Source: Piezodorus guildinii
Lineage: Eukaryota > Arthropoda > Insecta > Hemiptera > Pentatomidae
Reading direction: 5' to 3'
Assembly (NCBI GenBank): GCA_023052935.1
Contig: CM041295.1
Location: forward strand, 15,686,880-15,750,879
DNA: 64,000 bases
Positions 24,201 through 37,369 of this stretch are shown here, piece after piece. Each line of letters starts with the position of its first letter. Position 1 is the stretch's first letter. The notes beneath the pieces were generated by a model. The model was given only the letters and a program-made list of their open reading frames with translations, made no database searches and was not told the origin of the DNA. Both the position numbers and the translations under genes were made by a program.

Positions 24201-25207
24201 TTGGGTTGTCCGAAAAGTTCGTAGAAATTTTTAAAATAAAATTTTATTTTTTCTATTAAAAATAAATCAAAAAGCTAATTATTATTTATATGCCTTTAAT
24301 CCTCATGTAATTAACTATGTTTACACACTGAATTTGTCTTTATTACGGCTCAGTAGTGTAGTTTATTGCAAACCAACATGAGTAACGATTCAGTTCATTT
24401 TCGGCATATTATGCTGATCTTTTTTAAAAAAGGGAAAAACGCAGCCCAAACTGCAAGAAAGATTTGTGCCGTGTATGGTTCAGAAGTGGTTTTCGCAGTT
24501 TAGTTCAGGAGATTTCAATTTGGAAGACCAACCCCGGGCTGGCCGGAGTTCAACTCTTTACATCTGGGATATTATGATTGTCATAAGAAACAATCTATGA
24601 AATACTGTTCGTGAGATAGCTGTGGAGTTAAGAGCCTGCAAATCAACTGTTTTTGGTCATCTAAAGAAGGCCGGGTACGTCTGCCGTTACGACCTTTGGT
24701 TTCCCCATGAGTTCAGTGAAAAGAACTTTATTAAAAGGATTTCATGTTGTGATTTGCTGCTGGAAAAATGTGGAGGATCCATTTTTGAAACAAGTTGTTA
24801 CTGGTGACAAATAATGGATTCCCTACATCAACACCAGCCAAAAAAAATCTTTGGGGTTGCCTGGAACGACGCCGCTCACAACACCAAAGGCCGGCTTGCA
24901 TCCAAGAAAGGTGATGCTCTTGGTATACGTGATGTATTTGGTAGGATTGGAAGGAACCCATACATTTTAAGCTCCTTCCAAAAAACTAAACTATAAATAC
25001 GGACTTTTACTGCACCCAGTTAGATCAATTGAAATGGCCAGAGTTGGCAAATCAGAGAGGAATGCTATTCCACGAAAACAACCCTTGGCCCCATGTCTCT
25101 TTAAGGACTCGGCAAAAGTTATTAAGCTTCAGATGAGAGGTTTTACATCACCCGCCATACTCTCCTGACATTGCTCCTTCGACTGCTCGCCTTTAAATTT
25201 TGCTTTT
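24201..25207 (+). pseudogene. mariner transposon relic with 5' terminal repeat, copy B
   Basis: Duplicate of the copy A mariner: 5' inverted repeat TTGGGTTGTCCGAAAAGTTC at 24201, ATG at 24378, the helix-turn-helix region, VTGD, then AWNDAAHN and HPPYSPDIAPS in shifted frames. Small differences from copy A (an extra G in CAATTTGGAAGACC near 24520, ATAATGG for AAAATGG near 24811) change local frames but do not restore the gene. The 3' inverted repeat is missing here as well. Confidence 0.85.
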
Positions 25208-25566
25208 AATGTACAGGAAATATGTCAAAATTTAATGTTTTATGACTCAAAATTAAATAATACTATTAAACAATCACATGTTATCTAAATGGTTATAAAT
25301 TGTAGTTTGATGGATGTCTGCATCTAATCCCAAGTCATTCTCAACTTTGACGTAGACAGGCAGACCATGCTGATGTATTTTAAAGGAAATTGCTAAGTTA
25401 ATAAAAATATTAATTTATCATTATTGCTGACAGTTATAGGACATACAATTTTAGAAGTTAAAATGATTTTATTTTGAAATGGAAGCATTATATTAATTAT
25501 TAGGAATAGTGAATTGATGTTTTTAAATTCTTCCATGAATTATTTTAACCCATAGATTTACATGTT

Positions 25567-26212
25567 TTGGGGTTCTTTCACTATCTTCTCGTCCCGTCTC
25601 AACATTCTGTACCGTTTCTATCTATTAATGATCTTATGACCTTCCGGTCCTGCTGTTTTCTCCTAGAACTATTTCCCTGCATAACTTCAATACCCTTCCC
25701 TCTGAAATCTTGGTGCCTTATGTTGAAACTATCCAATGGGACGCAATATATTCCCTCAGAACCATAGATTTCATGGTTGTAACCCTTACCTGCCACCTCC
25801 ACAATGTCCTAGGCCGCCATGCTCCCTCCATTACAAAGAAAATCTGACACCCTTCTGCCCCTTGGTTGATACCTGCAATAAAGGAATGCATGAGGAGCAG
25901 GGGATGCTGCAAAGAGGAGATTTAGGCACACCCGTGTTATAGATTATTCCACCTTTTAACCTGAGAGTCAATTCCCAGTATATGATAGGCCAAGCTAAAT
26001 CCCAATATTTTCAGCAGTCCCTATGTTACGCTTCCAGCTCCAAAGCCGAATGGGCAATCCTGCGTCTGCAAACTGTCCTTAGGAAAACACACCCATAACC
26101 AAGCTATCAGTATTTCCAATGATGATCTCAATACCCACTTTACCTCCCGTTCCTCTCATTTCTCAAATCAGATGACGATGCAGAAGCCCATGCGCCATTT
26201 CAATCCGGATTC
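25567..26212 (+). pseudogene. Non-LTR retrotransposon fragment, copy B
   Basis: Duplicate of 10395-11040 with the same APWLIPAIKECMRSR-type motif. No catalytic residues are present. Confidence 0.5.
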
Positions 26213-27411
26213 ATTAATTTTAATTTAAAGTTAATCAGTAAATTAAATCAACAAAAATAGCGTGAAAATCAAATAAGATTGATGCAATATAAAAGAAACA
26301 TTCCATTGTATTACTATTGATGGTAGTATAGTTAAAGATAAAACAAATAAGTAGCTTTATTAGGATATCAAAATATCTTTAGACATTAAATGATTTTCTG
26401 TAATCCTGTCGAATCGTTATCATGTGTCTCGAGCCTACTCTACCTCTATTTCAATTTGTTAACATTATTATTTGGAAAGAATCATTGAATGTCTTGTTAT
26501 CATTCAACTATCAAAGGTTTCTTTTAAGCCTTGGTTAATTATATATCAAATCACCCATTACTTCTGCTGCAGTTTTCGATGCAATTCTTTTTCTATTTAA
26601 AAATCTCATGCTATTTATGATAAATCTTGTATTTAATATATAATATAATTCATTAAATCTGAAACATTCTTATTTCGGCTGTTATTTAATAAACGTTTCT
26701 GATGTTTAGTAAATTTATGAAAGAAGGTGAGCTGTTAAAGGAACATGATATTGAGCCTGCATAATATCAAAGCTTTTCTCTATGGAACTGGCTGTTGTAT
26801 AAATATTGTTTTTGAAAGCTTGGTATGTATAATAATGTTGAACAAATATTGGATTATTTAAAAAAAAATATCTTTCATTTTTATTTCATGTGTTGTTATA
26901 GGAAAACTTCAGCAACCTGTGTCATTATGAAGAGATGTGATTTTTAATTTTAGTATAGAAATATGGATATTAAAGTTAGCTAGAGGAATTTATGGGATAT
27001 ATATCTGAATTTATTAACAGTCAAATATATATATATATATAATTATAACTTGAGGATTCCTATGTCATCTGATTTAATCTTCTCTTCAAACAGCATCATT
27101 ATTATCCCAATCCATTTTTATAATCCATAATTGGGTGTAGGATATCCTTAGTGCATTGCTCCAAACTGATGAAGATCAAAGTATCATAAAGTTTATGTTT
27201 TTTTCATATAAATTGCTACTGTTACTGCTGTCTTTATCTGCTGTCTGTTAAAGCATATACTGTGACATCTATTAAAAGAAGAAAATAAGTATAAGAAAGT
27301 GTTTTGATTTAATCAGCTGCCACATATTAACCAAATCGATTGCTATAGCAACAGATATATACTCTACTAGAAACTAGGAGGCCCAAGACTATACAACGGA
27401 AAGAAAAAAAT

Positions 27412-30400
27412 CCAAAAGTGGTGTCATAAACAAAGATATTTAGAAAATACTAGGGAAAAAATCACAAATTGATTTTTTATGATATTCTATATAAAACTAT
27501 AATGGGTGTCATATTCTCTTTGTAGAAAACAAAATTTAAAAACCTTACAACTCGTCTATAAAAAATACTTGTGAAAAGAAAATATTCATGATTGCATCTA
27601 TAAAGAGCCAACTGAGAAGTTCATATGAAAAGGATTCGAAACTGAAGAAACTGAGACTGAGCCAGACTAACAAAAGATATAATTAGGTAAATCTGCAAAT
27701 AAAAACAATAATCTTTCAAAACCTGTGAAATACAGAAATCCTACAACTAGTGCAGACTATGAGAAACAAATTTTAAAAAATGTCAGCCAAAAAGCTAATT
27801 CCCAAATATCCAGTAAAAATATTCCGTTCCAATGATAGAAAATAGGTTGCCATATTGACTATACAAAATACAGATCTTTTTGACTTTTTTCTATTGTGTG
27901 CACAGTATACAATAACTTTACTGATTTGTCCTGTGGGGATTTTATTATGCTGCTAATATTACCTTCTTTATTATATGGATTGCCTCCTGATACATACAAA
28001 CAAATGAAAAAATGGATTACTAGACAGTGATTACGAATTTAAGACAATGTGGCGTGATACAAACAGACTTTTATCCAGTTTACACTATCGTAGTCATGTT
28101 TAGAATACATAATGGCAATCCTGCTTCACATTTCCAGATTTTAACGAATGAAAAACCTCTTTAATTTAAACAAGAGAGTGCGCTTTTATCTTTGACCTAG
28201 GGTTTTCATCTTACTAATCATGTTTCCATGCAATAAAGGCAGTAGTAGCAGTTGAATCGGAACCCAGTTAAAGCAAAAATGTTTTAAGAGCATCACAGGA
28301 AACTATTGTAATAAAACCAGAATAACAGCACCTACCAGGAAGAGGAAAACCTGGTAGAGATATGTTTGGAGGAGTGTCAGCTGAGGTATTCATAAATCAA
28401 TATATTTTCAATCACTGCAATGATGTACCAAATGAACTTTAATTTAATTGTTATTTTCCAACAAAATTATTATTAAAATAAATAATAGAAACATTTCAAC
28501 ATGTCCAAATTCACTGACTTAAAAATTAAAAAAACACAGTTAAAATACTTGAAAATCAGACATAAGATATAGTGAGGCTGTTGAACTGATATTTCCTTAG
28601 TAAAGTCTCTACTGTACCTAGTGTAAAAGTTACTGGTATTTTCTTTTGTTTAAAGTAATTTTTGATTACATCATCTTGTTTTAGTGATAAAAAAAAATTA
28701 CTTTTTTAAGAACAACTTGTTCAGCTATCGTGGCAATATGTCCAACTTAACTTACATTGATAAAGTGTCCCACCCCATAAAACTTATTTGTCAATTTTAT
28801 GCAAATTTTAATTGACAAATTCAATCAACTTTTTAAAGGGTATAGCCGGGTAAGTATGGTAAATCTGCCCCTGTGGCTTTTTTGACTCAAACTTGGGGTA
28901 TCAGTTCAATGTCAAATAAAAATAATTTACCTAAATTTTTAGCTTTTTAATTCAAACGGTTTTCGAAATTAAAAAAAAACAACAACATTTTTTTTAACAG
29001 TAAAATTTGGAATTAATTAATGATGATTTTTTATCTGATTTTGAGGAATCAGAGACATGAGAAATGATATGATCTTGATTCTTAAACAATAAGCCGATTT
29101 TTAGGGAAAGAAAGAAAACCAAAATATATATTTCTTTAACCTTTTCGAAAGGTGTAAATCACAGATTTTTCTTTCAAAATGTCTGTTATACTCCTCTATA
29201 CACATGCATTTTTTAAAGTGGCGGAACAATATGAAAAAAAATTAAAAAATCATTTTTTTTCCTGAAATCTTATAATTAACTTATATTTCTCATTATTATT
29301 GAAAAATGTGTAAACAAATATTTCTCACTAAAAATTCTGAATAGCAGTTACTTATGAAATAGTTTCAATCATTTTACTACAAAATGATTGGATAAAAGCT
29401 ATGTTTTCCAAAACGCGCTCCAGGCTAACGCCAGGCCAGCGCTCTATAACACCGTCTATTTAGCCACAATCAATAATTTCTTTTAAGATCTCACTTGTTC
29501 AGGTATTCTCCACGGTTTCCTCTAGCGAGGATGTATTTTGGGTTAAAAAATAATTTTCTACACATTTTTTTATAATCTAAAAAAAAATAAGTTTCTTAAA
29601 ATGCTAGATTTCAGAAAAAAATTGAGTTTTTAATTTTTTTCATGTTCCATCAATTTGGAAAATTCGAAAAAATTCTTGAGTACAGAAGAGCATAAAAAAA
29701 ATTTTCTGCCAAAATTTGGTGAGTGATACATTTCAAAAAAGTAAAAAATATATATATATTTTGATTTTAATTCATCTACTAAAAAATTTTTTTTTTCTTT
29801 TAAGAATCACAATCATGTAATTTTTTCAAGTTGTTGACTTTTGAAAAATGATTTTTTAGCTCTTCAACTATAACCGGTTTCGAGTTTAAAAAACAAAAAA
29901 AAAAACCAGCATATTTTTTCGCTTTTGTAATTGTTGTAGTATTTCGAAATTAGTTATGATGCTTCTTTTAAAAGGTTTCAATCTCCGAACTTTGCCAAAA
30001 AATTTCTTTTATGTTCCTCTGTACTGAAGAATATTTTTGAATTTTTCAAAGTGGTGGAACAATATGAAAAATAAATAAAAACTCATTTTTTTCTGATATC
30101 TTGCGTTTTAAAATGTTATCTTTTTTAGGTTATTGAAAAAATGTGTAGGAAATTAGTTCTTAACCTAACATACATCCAAGCTAGAGAAAACCATAGAAAA
30201 TACCTGAACAAGCGATATCTTAGAAGTAAAAAAAAATATATATTTTGATTTTGTTTAAGAATCATGATCATATCATTTTTTCATGTCTTTGATGCCTAAG
30301 AATCAGGTGAAAAATCATCATTAATTAATTTCAAATTTTACTATTAAAAAAGTTTTTTTTTTTTAAATCTCGAAAACAGTTTGAATCACAAAGCTAATAA

Positions 30401-31318
30401 TTTAGGTAAATTATTTTTATTTGACATTAAACTGATCCCCCAAGTTTGAGTCAAAAAAGCTACGAGGGCAGATTTACTATACTTACCCCATAAAGGTTAA
30501 TTAAAAAGGTTATTATAGATTCTTTTCATTCCATTCTGCTTTAAATAACCAATCTGGAAGTGTAATGTAGCATCCCCATTATTTATTTTAACCAAAATAT
30601 GATTTGGTGATGCGGATAGGTAGTGCTATATGGCAGCCTGATTTTATCATGTCACATTCTTTTGCTTCTGACTAGTTAAAGGACTTAATAAATTGGTGAT
30701 AATGTCATATTTTGCCATTTTTTTCATAGGTAACAGCAGAAAAGTAGTATAACTAAGAATGTAGGTATCAGCATTAAGGAGTAATAGCAGCAATATGAAT
30801 ACAGGCCTAATTGTAATAGTTATATTATATTGTGAACACAACAGAAAGAAGCCAATGAGATCTGTGATTTGTATAGTAAATTTGGCAACTTATTTTCTAT
30901 CACGGGAAACTTTTACTCGATATTTGGGAATTTTCTTCTTGGCTGATATTTTTTTCAGTTTGTTTCTCATAGTCTGTACTAGTTGTAGGTTTTCTGTATT
31001 TCATAGATTTTGAAAGATTATCGTTTTTATTTGCAGATTTACCTAATTATATCTATTGTTAGTCTGGCTCAGTCTCAGTTTATTTAGTTTTGAATCTTTT
31101 TCATCTGAACTTCTCAGTTGGCTCTTTATAGATGCAATCATGAATATTTTCTTTTCACAAGTATTTTTTATAGACGAGTTGTAAGGTTTTTGAATTTTGT
31201 TTTCTACAAAGAGAATATGACACCCATTATAGTTTTATATAGAATATCATAAAAAATCCATTTGTGATTTTTTCCCTAGTATTTTCTAAATATCTTTGTT
31301 TATAGACTATACTTTTGG
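27412..31318. repeat. Large inverted repeat, copy B
   Basis: Counterpart of 12236-14890. Arms about 27412-28010 and 30720-31318. It is longer than copy A because the foldback element between the arms is more complete. Confidence 0.75.
28852..30515. mobile_element. Foldback DNA element with long inverted repeats, copy B (fuller form)
   Basis: The outer ends read GGGTAAGTATGGTAAATCTG on the left and CAGATTTACTATACTTACCC on the right. The arms continue through TTTGACTCAAACTTGGGG, TCATTAATTAATTCC and the 13501-type palindrome. Nested smaller inverted repeats sit in the centre (29487-29573 against 30136-30212; about 29638-29730 against 29993-30075), along with a direct repeat, AAAGTGGYGGAACAATATGA, at about 29216 and 30050. 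There is no ORF of note. It fits a non-autonomous foldback transposon. Confidence 0.65.
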
Positions 31319-32785
31319 ACATATGTTGTAAATGAAATTTTCTGCTATAGACTAGTTATAATGATTTATGAATCCATAATGTTTCTATTATTTATTTAAA
31401 TAGCAATTAATCATAAATTAAAATAATACATTTTAATTGTATTTTTTTATAAGATTGTTCGATATGGTAAAAATTGATTTATTTTTTTTCAAATTGACTG
31501 ATATTGGTTTAATAGATTAATAAAATTTTTTTAGTCAGTGTAGATTGTGGTTAGGAATTTTAAATTTTATTCTGTAAATTAGAAGTTTCAAAATGTACAT
31601 GTATTTTGTATTGTTACAAGTTTTTGTATATTTTATCTTGTCATGTAATTTAAATAATATTTTAATACTGATATTATTTACTATACCTTAATTATCGATA
31701 ATTTATTAAATCTCTAAGAACTGACAGTAGCCGTTTTTACTACATACCATGTTACTTCAATTTATTATTTTTTTTTATCATTAGTTGAAAAAATTGCTAT
31801 GAAGTCCTATTTTAAAATCATGGATTCTTTTAACAAAAACAAAATAATTATAACAATCAAATAATTTATTTATAAAATAGTAATAATACTATTAACTTCA
31901 CAATATCTTACTTCTGTGACATTTAGTATTAAATAGAATTACAATGAAACTTCATTAGATTTCATTTTAATTTCATGTCTTTCTTTGATATTAACAAATT
32001 AAAAAAATCACATTAAATTTAATGATCTACCAGACTTCATTGTAATGCTAACTTTAAAATAATGGTATAAAAGGGATGTAAGTGTTCTTAAGGTGGAATC
32101 GAAATTCATAAACAATTTTGTTCACTGTATGGCGTGATGAGAGAGATATAAAACTATGGATTTTGAGAACTGATTGATTCATATATAAAATATCCTTGAT
32201 TAAATCATTTATGCTTTAACAGTAGAATATCTTGAATGGAGACACCCTTCAGGGCATAATGATTACTACAAAAAAAAAAAAAAAAAAAATCGTAAAGTAT
32301 GAGCGAAATGGCTACGTTGGATTTATTGTTGAACTGCACATAACTATATTACGAGGATATTTTTAAAAAATGAGTAGACATCTGGAGGGTCCACGAAAGA
32401 AAAAAAAATACAATACCTCAAGGAAGTTCTATCTTTATTTTATTTATGTATTCCTCAGTAGAATGAACTGACAATAATTAATGAGGAAAAATAACCTTAT
32501 CACTGTACTAAGGGTGTTGTAAAAGCTATTTCAGAAACTCAGCTTTAATTAGACAATCTAGTTGTTCCCAAGATGTAAATTAAAATTAACCTGATTTGAT
32601 ATGTTGTAATCTAATTGATGATAAAAAAGCTCCATCACAATCTTTTTTTTCTTCATTTATCAATTCAAGTAATTTATCAATGACTCTAAGATTTGTTTTT
32701 GTTTTTTAATGGGATAATGATGTAACTTAAACTTATGATGTAAAATAACTTCGAAAATGCATCTGTTTTCATTAGCTACAGAAAT

Positions 32786-33560
32786 GGTGGTACCCAGAGT
32801 CCAAATGACCAAGTCCCACAAAAAAGTCTGTCTGTGTGTGTATGTTGTAAGTCTAGCTCAAAGCCGAGAAGTCGTGTGGAACTGAAATATTTAATACAAT
32901 TATATGCCTGGGATGTTACACTATACTATTAAAAACCAGGTACAGCAACCTTTTCACCAAAATTGGCTGACCAGAAATGCAACTTTGTATCATGCATTTT
33001 GCACTTTTTTTTTCAGAGAGTCTAGCAAATCAGCTCAAAGAGATTCCCTGACTTTTCCATATTGTAAGAAATCTTTTACCTGGCCGAATCTCGGTGAAAA
33101 TCGACAAAACAATGAATAATTATTATTACTATGGTATACTTGATCTTCTCCCGGTTTTCCCTGTTACTAGACACCCTGTTTTTATGACATTCTAAAAAAA
33201 CAGATCAAAAGATTTTTATCAAAATTACTATATTGATGCAAAATTGAATGGGCTTTAATTTGATGAAGGATTTCCTGGGTTAAAATAGTGTGACAGGAAT
33301 GAAACAGCATTTTCCCCAAAATTCTTCCTCTAAAGTATCTTTAAATTTATTGATTAGCAATAATTTATCACTTCTAGATGCTAGCATTGCTAAAACATTG
33401 GTAAATATGAAAGAAACTGAACTATAATATTAGATATAAAATAAATGTTTCCATTAAAACTCAATGTAATATTTTCTTTAAATATTTTTCAACTCTAACA
33501 TCATTTAAAAGTTCTTCAATTGATTTAAACCATGGAGGTAAACAAAAGTTGTGTGTTCCG
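32786..33560 (+). repeat. Dispersed repeat family member at the end of copy B
   Basis: Starts near CCCAGAGTCCAAATGACCAA and ends with GGAGGTAAACAAAAGTTGTGTG...CAGATTTTG, matching in order the copies at 42190-43900 and 45977-46845. An ORF at 32904-33119 is incidental. Confidence 0.65.
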
Positions 33561-35214
33561 TGCATCAGATTTTGTTTAAACTTATTTTTAAAGACATAAA
33601 TATTATCTGTAACATTTATATTAGTAAAAATACATGTATTCTAATATTTGGCTAATAGTTACTAAAAACTAGATCAGAAGAGAAAAAATTCAAATATTCT
33701 TTGATTTTATTTAAAATGAATATAACTTCCTATACTACAGATAAAGATAAATCCAGGAAGTTGGAATATCAATAAATAATTTTGAAATATTTATTCATTT
33801 TTAATAATAGTTTTGTAACAGAAACAATTTATTTCATAATATACAAAATGGTTCAATGAATTAGGCATTTTAATATTCATTTCCTCAAAATGAGCAAATT
33901 GGATTGTATTTGAACGTAGCACAAAATATGGAAATATTTATTCAAATACACTTGATTCATACAGAATAACTAATGAAAAAAAAAAAAATACTGCAATGAA
34001 TGATGGGGTGATTAACCTGCTGATTAATTAAGATACTGACCAGATGATTAACCTGACCAAGCTGGATTACCCTGTAGATGAATATACCAAAGAAATAGAT
34101 GCAATTATGAAAGCACTCTCAAAATGTTAATTACTCATCAGCACATACTTTGACACAAACAGTTATAGACCTTAAAGAATGTGATTTCTGAATAAAATTA
34201 AGTCATAAAGGGATGTGCAAGAACATCTCATAAATTTTGCAGCAAATGTCAGGTATTCAACTACATAACTTAAACAGCACTGTATAGTTCTTGGAATGCG
34301 GTGAAAACTTGAAACATCTCTATTAGATTCCAACATGTCAGCAGAGAATAAGTCTTGGCTATCACTAAAGAATAGCACAGAAACTGGACTCAACAGATAC
34401 AAAAGAGTGGACAGCAATCTTGGATTATAGTTCAATAGGAAAAATATATCTAGAGAACTCAAAAGGAGGATCACTACTGTATCTGAAAGCTAAAAACCTT
34501 GATCTGCAAAACTTAAAAAAAACATAAGTGTGGTCTCAGTTTCAACTAATGTAAGGATTCTTAATCCAAAACTAAAGAACTACGGCATCAGATAGTGCTT
34601 ACTGCCAAATGCTTTTAAATTAATATTGCTGAGTCATATAAATCAGTATATGAATGTACAGAATGTAACTATTATAATAAAATTAGCTTCAACAACAAAG
34701 GAATTAAGGTTCTATTACCTTTAAATATATATCGTAACCTTGACAAAATAAAAACTACATCTTCAAGATAATATAATTGTCTTTGTGTTATGTGCAACAT
34801 ATATGAGCCCATTGCACACCAACATTTAAACTGGTACCAAAATGTGTGATATTTGCTAATTATCATATTGTTTATCCATTAATTTCACAATATAATTTAT
34901 AGGAAGACTGCTAGCTAGTGAATTGAAGTAAAAAATTATAATCAGTTCATTAAAATATCATCACACATACAAAAAAACATTAGGTTCAAAGTTGTAAATT
35001 AAAATTAAAATTGCTGATACTTACTATTGACTTTTAAATAATAATCTCAATGTCATCAACCAAATTCATTATTTTCTGGAAAATATTCAAATTTATTTGT
35101 CTTATAAAAGTAATAACTTTGTTAACTTAAGTACAATCGTCATAATTATTTACAATTTTAATTGTTTGATAAATAAAAAATAAAATTCAGTTATAGCACA
35201 TCAAATAAATCAGA
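33561..35214. other. AT-rich stretch, no recognisable gene
   Basis: No protein family, tRNA or clear element is recognised. The open frame at 34474-34172 (minus) is leucine- and serine-rich and unlike any family I know. 35092-35097 holds AATAAA on the minus strand, a candidate polyadenylation signal for the gene at 35215. Confidence 0.4.
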
Positions 35215-35355
35215 TTACTGTTGGGATTTGCTTTTCTGTTCAAGTGCATATTTCTTTAAAGCTGGTTGCCACACATAATATGCAGAAGCTGCTCCAAAAA
35301 ATGTTACCATAACGATTACTGGCATTGATAGGATTCCAGGTTTTTTAATACGCAT
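35215..35355 (-). CDS. Small single-pass membrane protein, PIGBOS1-like (46 aa)
   Basis: A complete short reading frame beginning MRIKKPGILSMPVIVMVTFF and ending EQKSKSQQ. A hydrophobic segment (residues about 11-28) is followed by YYVWQPALKKYALEQK. Human PIGBOS1, a mitochondrial outer-membrane microprotein that contacts the ER, has the same arrangement: a short N-terminus, one membrane segment, GxYxFQP, an aromatic YA and a charged tail. The exon starts at 35403 after a good acceptor (TTTCTTTTACAG on the minus strand), so the ATG lies 48 bases inside it. The codons before it (DVNIFYTRSFIKFYPD) are open and could extend the protein, but the second residue block RIKKPG fits a start. Upstream exons are not identified. 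The existence of a host exon is likely; the family name is an inference from pattern and length. Confidence 0.6.
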   Translation of the reverse strand: MRIKKPGILSMPVIVMVTFFGAASAYYVWQPALKKYALEQKSKSQQ

Positions 35356-35403
35356 ATCAGGATAGAATTTGATGAACGATCTGGTATAGAAGATATTTAC
35401 GTC

Positions 35404-37320
35404 CTGTAAAAGAAACCGAATATAACCGGCAACAGAGTATTAGAGGTTATTATGAGATTAGAAATCTCAAGCACTACAAACAGAGTAATGAAAAATGAAA
35501 ACTAACTTAAGTACCCAAACATCTCATGACGTCATAATATAAACACAGTTACTTAATTAAAGTTACACTGCAGACTATTTAACAGATCGTTGCAAAATTG
35601 TTATGTGATTTTAATGCGTTAAAAAATATTGATAAATTTCAACTAAAATACATACCCTGATCATTTTAGTATGTAAACGAATGAAAATACTCCAGGATTC
35701 AATTCACTAAAGACAGTTTTTACTTCAGACTAATCTTACAGATAATGAATAGAAGTAAGGTTGAATCAAAAATTACTTTCTTTACTTTCACTTACCAATT
35801 ATCAACTATTTCAATTATAGTGAAACCATCTAAGGTTCTAGTATTATTTAATGTTACTGGCCATTAAAATATTTTTGATCAGTTTTTTTCTATCGCAGGG
35901 CAACTTACATCCCTTCGATAGTTTCATCCACAAATCCACGATCTCAGGCTGATGCCTGCTAATTACCCCTTTTCCACTCTAAACATCATCTGTCAAAAGC
36001 CTCCTTTAGGCCTTCGTTTCAAGTCTTTCTAGGAGTCTCTTTGGGAGGGATTTAAAAGTGACTCATTAAACGGTATAAAAATAAACGGTTTTTCCAACAA
36101 CAAGCATCTCAGGTAATTTTCTCAAGAAATTCCCCGATAGATCTCAAATCCTGGTTCGATCTGATCGCAGTGTTCCTCAACCCGTCTTCTATTGTCTTAC
36201 CTTTGACCTTCCTGAGATACCTCATTTCCATTGCTTAGATCTTACTCTTGTATTTTGTCTTTACGGTCGAGATCAGCATCGTTAGATATGCATTTATATA
36301 TTATATTTGTCGTCGTCATCATCATCACGGGCCGTACGGGTTGTACGGATTATCGTACAAGATGTCATCAGATCAAGACGTCGCCTCTACTCGTCCTTAT
36401 CCTGCGCCAGGGTTTGCCAAGCTGTTGTGTTTAGAAACTTCTCTGCATCGGCTTCGACCTCATCTGCCTACCTCAGTCGTAGCCGTCGTCTCTTTCTCTT
36501 TCCGTCTACATAACAGATGAAACTGGCTCATGCTTTGGCTTAGCTCGTAGGTTATAGCTTAGGCTGAATGGATGTTCGTACTTTATCTACTTGAACCGCT
36601 CCCAGCCACCAGTGTATTAATATCTGTAGAATTAATAACCTTTAATGCCTAATGAAGGCGCTGGATTTTCCCATTTGATTTTGGATTATAGCTTTTGTAT
36701 GGTTTAGTTTTGTCTGATACATTCATGTTAATGAGCTTAAAATTATTAATTATAATTCGCATTTGAATTTGAAAAATAAATGCAATCTTGCCATGAACGC
36801 AAAACATTTAACTGTAGCTCTAATACCTGTATGTGTCATTTCAAGAGAATAGTTAAAAATCGTACAATGGAATTATTTTGGAATATATGACCTAATATCC
36901 TTCTTTGAAGAATTTCAAAATAATGACTACCGATTTGTAGTGAGTAAGATTTGAAGATCAAAACAGTCTGAGTCGTTTAAATGCCTAAGTTAAATGAAGA
37001 ATATGTCCTAACGCGTCTTTAGAGATAATGAGTATATCATTAAAATATGAGAGCCGAAATCCAGTTCTTTAAAAGCTTTGTTAATAAAACTTCGAAATGT
37101 ACGTAGTGCAATATGCAGTACAAATGGAATATTTTGTGTTTATCCTGATCCTTAATAGGAATTCAATAATAAATCTGACAATATACTATCTCTGTGAAAA
37201 TATTTTTTTCAGGAAAAATTTGACCTAAGAATAGGTCACCTAACGTATATAATTACCCGCAACTACAACAACTCTTAGAGACGATGTAAAAGTGAACTAT
37301 TATAATTATTAATAGCTAAA
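35404..37320. other. Intergenic or intronic stretch upstream of the PIGBOS1-like exon
   Basis: No recognised family. Around 35880-36530 the plus strand is less AT-rich and open in several frames (including serine-rich stretches), which may be shadows of a 5' untranslated exon, a promoter region or an old element. Nothing supports a protein call. Confidence 0.3.
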
Positions 37321-37369
37321 AATCTGTTTCAACATCTTCACAAAACCAGACTATATTCTAGGAAATGGC

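Larger units (their letters stand above)
18289..32780. repeat. Tandem segmental duplication, copy B
   Basis: Direct-orientation copy of 3421-17010, starting about 14.9 kb downstream of it. It contains the Jockey insertion at 18337-19208 and a longer foldback element. Elsewhere differences are scattered substitutions and short indels in A/T and TA runs. It continues in rearranged order to about 33445, where sequence matching 16178-16700 follows instead of preceding the GCTTTAATTAGAC segment. Confidence 0.9.

Noticed and set aside
36231..36520. Three overlapping ORFs as coding exons
   Set aside because: All three plus frames are open because of local composition; none shows family motifs or splice borders.
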